DNA of 64,000 nt. Source: Micrasema longulum. Lineage: Eukaryota > Arthropoda > Insecta > Trichoptera > Brachycentridae. Below the pieces are notes generated by a model. It worked only from the letters and a program-made list of their open reading frames with translations. It was not told the DNA's origin and did no database searches. Made by a program: the position numbers and the translations under genes. Of the stretch, positions 53,550-64,000 are shown piece by piece. Position 1 is the stretch's first letter, and the number at the start of each line of letters is the position of its first letter. The DNA lies in contig JAGVSM010003645.1 in the NCBI GenBank assembly GCA_022494885.1, positions 62,001 to 126,000 of the forward strand, in the 5' to 3' direction.

Positions 53550-54530
53550 AAATAAAATTGAAAATACCAGGTATTAGGGATGATATATGGGATGTTTTTT
53601 TGAATGTTGGATTTAATTGTTGCGACGTTTTACACTCCGTTGCTGGGGCCTCCTTCATGGTAATGTACGCATGGTTAACTTCCTATTTATCTCTTTTTTG
53701 TTGATTAATATAAGAATCTTTTTACATTAGCCACAATTTGAGCATACGTCTCGTCTCACTCCTCTATTGAATCATTAATTATTTCTAGTATTTTTATGAG
53801 TTTATTCACATTTTAGCAATAATCACTGGGTCATAAGAGTGTATGTTTTATGACGTAGGACAAATTTACCTCAACATAATTTTTATGTCACCCATTAAAT
53901 TTGTCCTGATTATCTACCAAAAAATTGAGCGCGTTGTCCACAGAGGTTGACAGATTTTGACTTCCGTATTGTAATAAATTGGAATTGTTGATTGAAATTT
54001 GGTAATTTATTGTTATAATTCGGAATCCTGATCACATCCACAAATTCCTAACGGCATTAGATTAGAGCGTAATACGATTACTTAGCGTTCCGTGTTCCGT
54101 GTGCCACGGGCTACGAGAGAACATCAAATTAACCTCATTCCCGGGGAGCGCGTTGGAATTAAAATACAAACATTTATGGAAGCGAACACTTCATTCTCAG
54201 TGGTTTAAGTCGCTTCTAAATTCTTTTTTTTATGACACGCGTTACAATTACACAAATTACCAACGTTTGTCGATATAATAAACTATTAAGTGTATCCGTG
54301 GTCTGACTTTTTTCATACAAACGTACTCCCGTAATTTTTTCCACGATTATGGCACTGTAGCGATGATTTTTTTTACGCACTATAGCACTAACTATTGGAG
54401 AGTCGTTGTCGTTTTTTTTTTTTAATTATCCTTTATTTTTTTATTTTAAATTTATTTATTGACCCTTTCGGATCTTTTTTTAAATAAAGGAGTTGCCTTT
54501 TGTATTATATTAACTGCAAAAGGTATGTTC
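53550..54530. other. no gene seen
   Basis: AT-rich with a GC-richer patch near 54085-54160 (CGTGTTCCGTGTGCCACGGG). No frame or repeat recognised in it. Confidence 0.4.
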
Positions 54531-54544
54531 CTTCTAATTTCTCT

Positions 54545-54760
54545 GACTAGAGTGTGAGGATCTGGTGGTGAAAACTCACACAGGAGAAGCCGGACTATTG
54601 ACAGGCATCAACAGACCTTCCGTTCCACTTTAAAGTGCGCTTTCCACTTCCACGCTCTCAAGAGCGTTCGGCATTTTGTGTCCTATTTTTGTTTATTTCA
54701 ACAATCACCTTTACTATTTTTGCCATGTATGATATTACCTCATGCGATAATTCCTTGTGA
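54545..54760 (+). repeat. dispersed repeat shared with 4970-5160
   Basis: CACAGGAGAAGCCGG, GACCTTCCGTTCCACTTTAA, GTTCGGCATTTTGTGTCC and CCATGTATGATATTACCTC match the reverse complement of the 5 kb element core, with a ~45-bp extra segment (CGCTTTCCACTTCCACGCTC). Terminal repeats not found on this side. Confidence 0.6.
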
Positions 54761-55750
54761 CTTATTACTGTTACGATATCTTACGGATCATCTAAATTCA
54801 TTTAACAAAATATATTCACACTTTATTGCAAATGATAATATTTTTAACATCTTTTGTAAAGGCTGTCTTCTGTTCAGTTTTGCCGGTAGTTTATTTTTTT
54901 TTCCTCTTAAGTAGTTAAACGTTCAAGTATATTTATTGTATAATTTAAGTCCCTGGTTTATTTTTATAAGTTATATAAACGCGCCCAGTTTTATCTGACG
55001 TTTTCGGACGTACGGTATGCAAATATGATAACTATTTTTGAAAAAAACTAAACGTGCCGGCACAGAAAATTTCTTTCTGCTACTTTCATTTAAAAAAAAA
55101 AAAAACCAAATCGGTTCAGTTTTAGGGTGCGTCAAACGAGAATACGGGACTTCGACTTTGTCGCTATTCGTTGAGCATTATCAGTCCGAAGTAGAAGGCA
55201 TCTTCAAAAAAGTGACAGATAAGCTGTATTCTAATACCCATTCATTATCCCGTCCTTTGCCGCATATTCTCTTAACATAATAATTTCCTGAAATTTGCAC
55301 GGCCGTTCAGATGCAAGTCGAGTTTTCCGTGTTAATTATGTCTTATGTCGTGTATCGTCTTTACTTTTCAGGCGAAAACTGTAAACGATACTCGTCACAA
55401 TGGACGAACATCGATAAATCTGTTGAATTTGTGTGAGAGATTTGTAATCTTGAACGATGTTTGTAAAATTTTACCGAATGATTTCACCAAGTAGGAAACG
55501 CTCGAGTATTCTTTTAATTTACCTTTTTACTTTTTTTGCCGGTCGGTTTTTAACCAACAACGTTTTACTATACGAAATAATTCGGAAGAATTAATAAATT
55601 TCGTATCGTCCTTTTGTAATATAGGTCTTAGAGGACAATTTGTTAACTTCATTTACTCGTAGTATTCGAAAACACGGAAAGCGGTTTGAAGTATTCTGAA
55701 ATAGGAAATAAGAGCCCTTTAAAATCCACTGACAGAGTAATTAGTATTTC

Positions 55751-55872
55751 TGCGGTGTTATTCTAAATCGCTCTCGCGGCCGTAAAAAACACTTTACATG
55801 CATATTTACATACAAAATACGCGAGGTAAAAGCTTTTTCTACGGCCGGGAGAGCGTTTGGAATATCACCCCT
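55751..55872 (-). mobile_element. GC-ended palindromic MITE, copy 2
   Basis: TGCGGTGTTATTCTAAATCG, CTCTCGCGGCCGTAAAAAAC and CTACGGCCGGGAGAGCGTTT to ATATCACCCCT: inverted relative to 5392-5508, with a better preserved palindrome. Confidence 0.7.
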
Positions 55873-56089
55873 GACGCAGATGTACAAAGTAAGTCCTACA
55901 GCGATAAATGCGAAATGGTTAACGTGCTTTTGGTTTAGTTTATTCTTAAACCTCTGTAACTATTCAATTGTTCCCTTTTCAACAAACCGAACAACACTAT
56001 CAACCTTGTCCAACAGAATGGTAAGTAAATACTCTTGCTATTTCAGAGTATTATACCTTAATAACGTCGAACCATTGCTCGAGGGTTTC

Positions 56090-56535
56090 TGATTTGATAT
56101 GTTACCCCACATATTTCAAACTATGCCAAATACTCACCTATTCCACGGTTCCACGTGTTAGCAAACAAACATGGAAACTTAGACTTATTTCATTTATCTT
56201 TATACCAATTAAAATCATTACTTTTTACTTCTTTTCTAAATCATAAAGTGTTATACTTGTTTTACTGTTTATGCTATGATACATCGCCTCTGTTACTTCA
56301 ATACTTTTTTTTATTTAAACTCTTTATTTATTGTTAATTTGCTGCATACCTATGTTATAATTTCTTATTTAATTTTTCTTTTTTATTTCCTTATTTTCTG
56401 CTGATTTTATTTTATGTATATATACCTTTTATCCTGTGTTCAGGTGTTTTGTTTTATTATCATTGTTTTTCATTATTATTTTATACTTTGTCAAAGCCGT
56501 AAGCCTTCGAAATAAATAAATAATAATAAATATAA
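56090..56535 (+). pseudogene. LINE C-terminal end and 3' UTR
   Basis: A short frame (FHGSTC then ANKHGNLDLFHLSLYQLKSL) resembles the last residues of jockey-like polymerases. A long T-rich 3' UTR follows, ending CGAAATAAATAAATAATAAA at about 56505-56525. Confidence 0.5.
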
Positions 56536-57088
56536 CGGCTTAAATATTTTATGTTATTTGTAATATTATAATGGCAAAATAATGAATTTGTATTTGAACC
56601 TCTGCTGAGATATCTGAGTATTTTTTATGTTTTAAACTTTTTATTATAAGTTGGTTTTTGAACTGGAACCTCTCTTGATGTAAAGTTTTCGTCGCTTAAT
56701 CTCTGTAGTCGACATGATTTATGATTACATACATTACACTATGGAATTAATTATTCGCCTGTTTTGCTCTCTGGAATATAGTTGGTATATTTTTTATGCA
56801 TTTGTGGGAACATATGTCGTATTTTTCATTATTTAATATCATTATTTTAATCAAAAGTCGTACACAAACAAAATTAAACACTATACACCGGAACCTCTTT
56901 TTACACAAGGGATACATTCAACGAAGTACTGCGTAAAAAATATAATGTAGAAGAACAACGGTGAATACGTTTCTTTGTATAAAAATGAATTCGGAATTTC
57001 AAAAATATTTTTATTATTTTCTATTTATTGTACCTTCATGGCAACAAAATAGTTTTAAAAATCGTTACCAAGATTATTCACTATGAAC

Positions 57089-57985
57089 TAGGGTGGGTGC
57101 TTTAGTAATTGGACACTAAATCTAATGATCAAAAATAAGTAAATATAATAATTTAACTCCACCGTAAAATAAAAACGTTTTTTTGTGTGTTTTTATTTAA
57201 TCGTCGGGATCGCAGAACAACGACGGATGTGCAAAAAATGCGACACTGACTTTCTTTCATATTTGATCTTAAAAAAAGCCTTTTTCATGAACAAATATAA
57301 AAGAATAAAACCTTTTTTCAGATTTGAAAAAAAAAATATGTATAACTAACCTAGGTATCAAATTATATACTTTTGCATTTATCAAGTTGTGACATAAAAT
57401 GAGATTTTTTTTAATTCGCTCTCATTTAAAGTTGAAGAAAATCACATGCGTCGTTATTTTAAGATTATGACGAAATTTTATTTTTATTTTATTGGCACTT
57501 AGTGCCTTTTACATATTGGTTTCAAATACATACATGTAAGTATAACTATAAGTAATACAGAGCATTTAAAACAATATTATTAATTTGCAAACAAGAAAGT
57601 CTAAAAAAGATAAACTATATAAAAAAAAATATTACCAGTTATAGAATACCAAATTATCGATAAAAAAATGATAATTTGGTATTAGAAATACTTTGAACAC
57701 ATAACATTGATTTTTTTTGACCATTAGATTTGTAATAAAATACTTCAAAATCGTAACACAGATTATTCACTATAGACTAGGGAGGGTGGTATAGTAATTG
57801 GACACTATATCCAATTTTCAAAAATAAGTCTACGTAAGAATTTATCTCCATCATAAAATATACACTTTTTTGTGTGTTTGTTTTTTTTTTTTAAATGAAC
57901 ACACAACCTTGATTTATTTTCTACCATTAAATTTAGAATGTCCAATTACTGTAGCATGCCCTATTACAATAGCACCCACCCTATA
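57089..57985. mobile_element. MITE C pair in a tandem duplication, split by a LINE tail
   Basis: TAGGGTGGGTGCTTTAGTAA at 57089 and TAGGGAGGGTGGTATAGTAA at 57777 are left ends of two copies, each preceded by ATTATTCACTATRRACTAGG. The right end of the second copy, CAATAGCACCCACCCTA, closes at 57982. The first copy's right end is not seen; a LINE tail (57478-57720) lies between the copies. No coding capacity. Confidence 0.65.
57478..57720 (-). repeat. LINE 3' tail with GGCACTTAGTGCC hairpin, - strand
   Basis: Begins ATTTTATTTTTATTTTATTG (reverse tail), then GCACTTAGTGCCTTTTACAT and AATACAGAGCATTTAAAACA: the reverse complement of the tails at 7441 and 48422. Confidence 0.7.
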
Positions 57986-58045
57986 ATGATTATATATTAT
58001 ACGCTTCGTAAGTAAAATAGCGATGTCGGGCATTCTAAAACCGAA

Positions 58046-58460
58046 TAGTAAAATGAAGAAGTTCAGTGGTTAGTTTGATTATTTGTCAATAGACTATCAA
58101 AAGAAGTCAAAATAAAAACACTAAAAAATAATTATGTAGCGAACTATCAGCGCTATGATTTTTTTATGTTTTGTATTTTTGTTATTACTCCGCGTGTGAC
58201 GTCACAAGTTCCCTTTTTTTTATTTTTGGTGAATTGGCTTTCCATAAACCGGAAATCTATTACGAAACTATACCATTGGTGGATTGGGAAGAACTTTTGA
58301 CGTCCTTCAAAATAGATCGGTTTTATGAAAATATTTTTTATTATTTTTTTCACACATTTTCACGAAACTTCGCCGTACAATTTAATGCTCTAATTTTTTA
58401 CCGCGCGTGAGACATCATTTTCCATATCCAATTTCCGGTAGCACTGATCTTCATTAAATT
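58046..58460 (-). mobile_element. MITE A, - strand copy
   Basis: AATGAAGAAGTTCAGTGG, CAGCGCTATGATTTTTTTAT, CCGCGTGTGACGTCACAAG and CTTCGCCGTACAATTTAATG, ending near GCACTGATCTTCATT. Full length. Frames inside are by-products. Confidence 0.75.
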
Positions 58461-58741
58461 AGTATTACTCACTGTCGAATGAATGTTATTTTTTGAAATA
58501 TTTCATTTATGCACCGTAAAAAAGAGGTTCCGGTATTGTACATGTACAAATTAGCCCCACTTAATTAGCACATTTTCTAGCATTGATATATTTCAACTCC
58601 AATTAGTAAAGTTGATGACACAGTTAGTAAAGTACGATAGACATTTTAATAATGTGTTTTGGATTTTTTTCCATTTATATTTGTGGTTCAATTAAAGTGT
58701 TTTTTCTACATACACATCTTTTATTTATTGTACGACGTATT

Positions 58742-58870
58742 TCTGCGTAGCATCACGTCTGATCATGATGAAGGTCCGTTGGAGAACGAAGGCAATTAAT
58801 TACCCATGAACCGAAATGTCATTTTCTTCGCGCTTTTAACTTGGCGATTTGATTATACGCCATTAGGATC
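58742..58870 (+). repeat. dispersed repeat, copy 2
   Basis: Matches 43305-43440 (TGCGTAGCATCACGTCTGAT, TTTTCTTCGCGCTT, GATTATACGCCATTAGG). Confidence 0.6.
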
Positions 58871-58929
58871 ATCTGAATATTCGTGACAATTGTCAAGAAC
58901 TGATTATTCTTAAAATAGGACTGACAGAG

Positions 58930-59940
58930 CCTTAATGCTCTGCTTATCCCCATATTTTGCGTTCACCGTCGCTTCTTGTTTTATAATCCTCATGGATTTC
59001 ATCCTAAGGAAGTCGATTCCGCCAGATCTAGGAATATCCATCTCCTCCTCTCCAAAACTCTGCCACCTAGAAGTATGTCGATGATGCGGTTATAATTGAC
59101 GAGTCTTCAGACCACTGTAGATAGTCTAAATGTGAATAGGACCTCCGCGTGCATGGGTTTAAAAATCGATAATACAAAAACTCATGTACTGAGTTTGTAC
59201 ATTAATGTCCAAAATCCCCCTGACTGTCAAACCAAGTCATCGGAAGGGTCGACAGTTTCAAATACACGGGAGTATATGTTATAGAAAATGCCAGCTTTCA
59301 AACAGAACTGGTAGTGCGGCCAGGAGTAGTCGACGCCACATATAACAGTATGAAGGCTGTCTGGAGATCGGATATTTACTCGGTGATAACTAAATGCCTT
59401 TACGGATGCGATTCGTGGCACCTCGCCATGGCCCAAAACAGCAAAATACTGAATTTTGAGAATATGCGTCTCAGAAGAATCTCGGGTGTGCTGTGCTTTA
59501 GCTTTGTAAGGAATGAAGTCATACGAGAACGAACGCAGCAAACTCCGGTGACAACTGTCATCAAGCGGAGGCGATACGACTGGCTTGGCCACGTGCTGCG
59601 GATGCCTCCTGAGAGCCTTAACCACGCTTTTCTACTTTACAAGGAATCAGGTTCTCGACGTCCTGGACTTTTTCAAAGCTAAGATAAGATTTTTTACTAA
59701 AACCTGGGTGTTTTGTGGCCACGTGCTGCGGATGCCTCTTGAGAGCCTTAACCACGTTTGCCTACTTTACAAGGCGTCAGGTTCTCGACGTCCTGGCCGT
59801 CTACCGCCGACTGTTCGTCGGCAGTTCATGTCGGAACTACGGGACGCCAACCTGATTTGGGAGAATGTAGGCAGCCGACAGAGATGCCCTTGTGTACACC
59901 ATATGCTCCATTTAGGGAGCGGATATGGAATGTAATGATC
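58930..59940 (+). pseudogene. RTE-like LINE C-terminal domain, family 2, with internal duplication
   Basis: Upstream scraps include KKFDVDDAVIIDESSDHCR-like sequence with VDDAV where the catalytic YADDAV box is expected (about 59070-59095). Then follow GVDATYNSMKAVWRSDIYSV, CDSWHLAMAQNSKILNFENM, RNEVIRERTQQTPVTTVIKR, RRYDWLGHVLRMPPESLNHA and, after a shift, SGSRRPGRLPPTVRRQFMSE and LRDANLIWENV. The segment GGCCACGTGCTGCGGATGCC to CGACGTCCTGG is present twice (about 59587-59666 and 59718-59797). Relative of 10466-11060. Inactive by stops and the duplication. Confidence 0.8.
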
Positions 59941-59999
59941 GTCTCCGTTTTTCCTTCTTATCCGTGGAACTCTTTTGTGAGTAAGATTTTTCCATTTAA

Positions 60000-60455
60000 A
60001 CACTCCCGCGTGATTCATGCCTCATTCAAGGTGAGCACTTGTGCGGGGTATTCGTAGTTTTATATTCCCATTCAGAGAACTAGTGCGCGCATACCTACAA
60101 TGAGTACCGTTCTTTGTGCATGCTTTGCTTCTCTTTGCTAACTAGTTACGGCCTCTACTGCCTCTACTGCCTTCTGCCTACTGCCAACAGACAGCTAACA
60201 AAGCGGCGAGGCTGCGAGCTGCGACTATTTAGCACTCTCCGTGTAATTACGTATTATCTTGATTGTTACTTTTATCATCTTCAAACGCCAATAAGTAGCT
60301 ATGTCAATGGCGTCGTTCACAATTCGAGGCAAGAAACTTAGACACACTCGAATATTCATACAAAAGCTAAGCAATTGGGTCACAGCCATAAACATTTTTT
60401 TTTGCCTCAACAAAGCGCACACGTTAAAAAGAAAATTGAAAATTGAAGAAAAGTT
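60000..60455. other. no gene seen
   Basis: A GC-richer patch at 60140-60240 has near-tandem CTCTACTGCCT and CTGCCTACTGCC units, but no convincing frame. Open frames at 60114 and 60301 were not recognised. Confidence 0.35.
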
Positions 60456-60458
60456 ATA

Positions 60459-60775
60459 CAGGGTGTTCTTTAAACCCTGTCACATCCGAAACCGGGATGA
60501 TCAGTATGGGCAAGAAGACATATAAGCATACTTAAAAAAATATTTAGAACCAAGAGAATTAAAAAAAATAAAAACAAATGGTTGCTAACTTCTGCAAGAG
60601 AGAAGCGAAGGGGCGCGGTCGCGCGGTTGTCGGTGTATCGGACTCCCCCTCCCCCTCCTCGTTTCTCCCCTGCAGAAGTAAGCAACCATTTGTTTTTTTT
60701 AATATTTTATTTTTTAAGATTTTAGTCATACTGATCATCGTGGTTTCGGATGTGACAGGGTTTAAAGAACACCTG
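60459..60775. mobile_element. TA-flanked palindromic MITE with CAGGGTGTTC ends, copy 2
   Basis: Left end CAGGGTGTTCTTTAAACCCT and right end GGGTTTAAAGAACACCTG, TA on both sides (60457-60458, 60776-60777). GGATGATCAGTATG and AACAAATGGTTGCT / AGCAACCATTTGTT pair inward. The centre is a GC-rich run (GAAGGGGCGCGGTCGCGCGG) unlike the centre of copy 1. Confidence 0.85.
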
Positions 60776-60924
60776 TATATTCAATTTTTATGTTTAAAAA
60801 AAAATATCCGGGTGGATAAAGAATACAGTTATGTTTGTGAAATACAACCAGAATTCTGGGCGAGTATTAAAAAAAAAAAATCTGTTACAAATCTTGATAA
60901 AGGAAATCGTTTGAAGAAAAGTCC

Positions 60925-61170
60925 TCCTCGTGGTGTAGTGGCACTACCGTGCTTGAGGTCCTGGATTCAATTTCTGGAAGGGTCAACGCGAAATATATGT
61001 TTGTGAGGTGGTTTAACACTGAAATATTTCACTGTTCCTGGATTGGAACCTGAAATGTAAGACTGATCACCTTACCTTCCTGTAAGCTCATTATTGAGAT
61101 ACATTGTATGTACTATTCTAATGCAGTGTCTTATGCACCATCTGGTGCAGATCAGTGCGAATGATGTGGA
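60925..61170 (+). repeat. tRNA-derived SINE, family 2, near full length
   Basis: Head CCTCCTCGTGGTGTAGTGGC with a B-box-like CTGGATTCAATTTC. Body: TTCCTGGATTGGAACCTGAA, ATGTAAGACTGATCACCTTA, TAATGCAGTGTCTTATGCAC and CATCTGGTGCAG. The best copy for defining the family together with 10231-10465. Confidence 0.7.
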
Positions 61171-61261
61171 TGTGAAATACAATCTATATCGCACCCAACT
61201 TGTTACTTAGTTTTTCAGGAACATACCGCTAAACTTCAGAGAAGAAGAAGTAGAGAAGATT

Positions 61262-61360
61262 TTTCTCTAAAATGTTCTTCATCTCTGTTGTTATATGTCA
61301 ATATAAATTTTGGAGTTGAATCCAGTCCTTGTCTACAAAAATTTGGACAAACTCAAAAAA
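61262..61360 (+). repeat. repeat R fragment crossing the unit junction
   Basis: ATGTTCTTCATCTCTGTTGT, TATGTCAATATAAATTTTGG, AGTTGAATCCAGTCCTTGTC and ACAAAAATTTGGACAAACTC in one run. Confidence 0.75.
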
Positions 61361-61364
61361 TTGT

Positions 61365-61890
61365 TTACTTTCAATGTCACTTAATTTCCGGTTTAATATT
61401 TAATCTGTCTTCATTGGAGAGACGTAGAACTGAGATGGACATTTATGCATTTTCAAAATACTTGATGCTTTAAGTGATGTCCCATCTCTGTTGCAATCAA
61501 TTTCTTTTCATGCCAACCGTGTCACCAGAAGTCAAAATCTGCTATTTATTAAATCTTCTAAGAGCAACTTTTCTTTTTATGCCCCAATGTCCAGAATGTG
61601 TAGATTAATCAATTCATCACACGACTTGGAATTCTTTGGGATAGATCTTCCGGCTTTTCGTAGATCTCTTCGCGACTAAACAGTGTGGAATGAAGTTAGA
61701 TTGGCATGCTTTAGCTCGAAGTCTTGTCTTCCGTTTTATGAATATACGAGTATTCTATACAATTATTGTTTTGCCTTTGTTTGTCTTTGCTAATTAGTTT
61801 ATGTTCTTTTTGTTCAGTTTCTTGTATTTATGTTTCTTCATGTCACTGTTATAATTGGCTTAGGCCGTATATATAATAAATAAATATATA
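61365..61890 (+). pseudogene. jockey-like LINE C-terminus and 3' tail
   Basis: LSSLERRRTEMDIYAFSKYL, then MQSISFHANRVTRSQNLLFI, KSSKSNFSFYAPMSRMCRLI and NSSHDLEFFGIDLPAFRRSL with a stop after RD. This matches the jockey-like end (L--RR---D-----K-L, VPR--TR, -PM-RM-R--N). The tail has GGCTTAGGCCGTATATATAA and TAAATAAATATATA. A relative is at 8579-8876 (-). Confidence 0.78.
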
Positions 61891-62619
61891 TCACAGGATC
61901 TGTCCACATTCGAGTATGCAAGGACTTTCAAAACATGTATGGGTTTTATTAAAATGTTGGTTTCTATTCACGTTTCATATCCGTGTCATGTTATCAACAC
62001 GTCTAAATAAATATTGTGAACTTATTTTCGCTTCCTTCCCGTGTATGTGAATGTAGGCTGTAGGCTGTAGTCACTTTTACCGACTGCGTTCACAAACCTT
62101 GAGATATTTCTGTACCAAGCCATACAAATCCTAGCAATGTCAATATTGTTTAGTGCTCGCGTATGCGACAAATGTTTGCTTGTATAATTTGCCTTGTTAA
62201 GAAATTTCTTAAGATGGAAATGTAATGGGGAGATTTTAAATTTGATTTCAATTGTAGGCTTTTCTTAAATATTTATGTGCTTAGCGTCATTTAGAGTATG
62301 AAATGTTTCATGATTTGGATTTGCGGATACATTATCCCCAATGAGACTTACTCATTGACTTAGTATAAAGTTCCTCCTATGCGTAGTGGTAGAATACTGT
62401 TGGAAATACCATCCTTTTTAAAGTGGTAGAATAAGGATGTTCCCATCCTTATTCTGTCAGTGTGCCCAGGCGTAACTTTTTAACAGGTTTATAATATACC
62501 CATTATAAACTGTCTGCTGTATTTTGAATGAACAAATAATAATATTTCCATATAATTGTCTCCTAAATATAGTATTCACGTAATTCGGATTTTTTGAATT
62601 TTTATTATCCATTTTAATT

Positions 62620-62965
62620 TTTCTCCAAATGCTAACAATATATAGATCTAATTAGAATCAGTGCAACGTAAATATTTCAAATCTTTAATATTCGGAAATG
62701 GATTACATACACTTGTAATAAACTATTATGATAGTCAAGAATACTTTGACGTTTTTAGTTTGTAATTTAGAAGGGTTTTGGCTGGTTTAATATTTTTACA
62801 CAAAATAATATATAACAATATAGATGCCCAAGATTTCTTCGCTCAGATTAACTTTGACGTACCCCACAGTAATTTGCGTATCAGTGCTGTCTTTGCTGGA
62901 GGAAATTTTATAACCAACATCGGATTCGTTTCACCTTTTGCCATTTTGTTTTACTTTCGGTGATC
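62620..62965 (+). pseudogene. jockey-like LINE C-terminal fragment, uninterrupted relative of 48290-49115
   Basis: GLIFLHKIIYNNIDAQDFFA, QINFDVPHSNLRISAVFAGG and NFITNIGFVSPFAILF: the L--L-KI-N-ID---L---I-F-VP---LR series with NIGF-SP. Preceded by the stretch GAATCAGTGCAACGTAAATA shared with 48 kb. Shows the empty-site arrangement for the insertion at 48422. Confidence 0.65.
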
Positions 62966-63359
62966 ATTTTTAAATTTGGAAAACGAACACAACATAATAC
63001 GTTCACATCCAATATAATGTATTTTTTAAAGATTTTTAACATCTTTTTATCTTGCCTCAAGATTATGTTAAATAATTCTAATCCTAAAAGTTAAGATTTT
63101 GATTCTGTAATTCATGGACATAATTATAGCTTCAGTACAATTTGAATGTTTACCAGTAATCTTTTCCTGTTTCGTTAGAGCTAACCCTTTGCTCCCTGAC
63201 GGTACCAACTTGTCGCGATGTGAAATGATCAGTATATCTATTATACGAGAATGCATTTGATGTAACTTACCACTCTCAATACGTAATTAGACGTTTTTGA
63301 GTAGTTTCGGCCATTTTAAAGTAATTAGTTCCAATAAACGTACCCATAGTTACTAAGCA

Positions 63360-63800
63360 CTGTTTAATTTACACCGGAGCTGCATTCTCAACGAGCACGC
63401 ATATACCACTAACAATTGAAGAATACTCATTTTTGCTACTTAAAAAAGTTTGCATTTTACCGTTACAATCAACATTTGTTTTGGTAGATCGCAATCAGGT
63501 TCTTTCCTTAAATTTCTTGTAAGTTTGACCCATTTACTTCTTTTCTTTGGATTTTTAGGAACGAAAAGATAATAACACCTCAAGTTTATATATTTTAAAA
63601 ACGTATTCCTATCAGTACATCACTGTAACCATGCTGAGCTTCGCAAATGCGCCGCCAGACCTAGTTTGACGTTTACAAAAAATAATATTTATATTTGAAA
63701 ATTAATTGTTTTAAGCATTACACAATCCTTTTTACAATGTTTATTCGAAAGGTTTTGACACGTTTTCATGATACAAGAAGCCATTTTTGTTTCGATTTTA
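63360..63800 (+). repeat. very diverged Helitron relative
   Basis: TCTCAACGAGCACGCATATA, ACAATCAACATTTGTTTTGG, TAGATCGCAATCAGGTTCTT and GTTTATTCGAAAGGTTTTGA follow the order of the 33.8-34.4 kb relative. Neither end is clear. Confidence 0.4.
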
Positions 63801-64000
63801 AACGTCACTTCGAGATGGCAGTCGAAGAACGACTAAATACGCATTGGGCATGACTGAGCGTTTGGGCATGAGTTAAGTGTCATCATTTTTCAAGGCATGT
63901 CTATGTATTAATATGTCAATGTATCGCATATATATATTTTTTATATATTGCCTGACGTTGCAAATTTCCTAAAACATAATTCAAAAAGAAAAAGTTTAAA

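Noticed and set aside
63240..63345. - strand leader exon ending at GAGTG|gtaagt with ATGGCCGAAACTACTC
   Set aside because: The frame stops after 12 codons before the donor and no other support was found.
1..64000. CRISPR arrays, bacterial operons or phage-defence systems
   Set aside because: No regularly spaced short repeats, no ribosome-binding-site-led gene strings; intron-bearing exons, SINEs and LINEs show eukaryotic nuclear DNA.

Overview
This is AT-rich animal DNA with the texture of an insect genome, most likely a moth or butterfly (Lepidoptera). Two elements at 21001-21819 (- strand) and 33070-33685 (+ strand) end in or close to GTCTGTCGGGTCCGCTAG, which I recognise as the 3' end of lepidopteran Helitrons. 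The rest fits: tRNA-derived SINEs, jockey-like and RTE-like LINE ends, mariner and hAT remnants, and many short inverted-repeat elements (MITEs). I see no bacterial-style operons, rRNA genes or CRISPR array. Nearly all long open frames are shadows or remnants of transposable elements.

The best host-gene signal is a set of split exons on the - strand. Reading 5'->3' on that strand they are: 34993-34795 (end of an immunoglobulin-like domain plus a linker), 24871-24766 (a transmembrane segment and stop-transfer residues), 20388-20223 (GC-rich basic/acidic cytoplasmic segment) and 19486-19286 (tail). Each has an AG acceptor with a pyrimidine tract, and the internal ones have GT donors. The transmembrane exon ends in phase 2 and the next exon starts with the one missing base; that exon ends in phase 0 and the next opens in phase 0. 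I infer a single-pass Ig-superfamily membrane protein whose 5' exons lie above 35 kb or outside the window. Two lesions appear in the sequence as given: a one-base frame break at a six-base G run in the first exon, and an in-frame TAG in the last one. They could be sequence errors, real mutations of a decaying copy or, for the TAG, readthrough. I could not identify the family.

Layout: 0-7 kb holds a degenerate mariner 5' end, a tRNA SINE, a TA-flanked element with GGGGAGACCG ends and several MITEs. 7-12 kb holds RTE and jockey LINE pieces and a nested inverted repeat. 12-19 kb holds a three-copy repeat, a strong GC-rich foldback and a promoter-like TATA/Inr/DPE segment. 19-35 kb is the 3' part of the Ig-like gene with introns full of Helitrons, LINEs, a hAT with intact target duplication, a mariner pseudogene and a long palindrome. 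35-64 kb is an intergenic or large-intron repeat field with LINE ends and nested MITEs. A repeat of roughly 480 bp with no clear coding capacity (here called repeat R) occurs at about 14 loci in both orientations and is the commonest unnamed element.

Limits: boundaries were found by eye. Repeat ends are good to a few bases where a TIR or target duplication is stated, otherwise to tens of bases.
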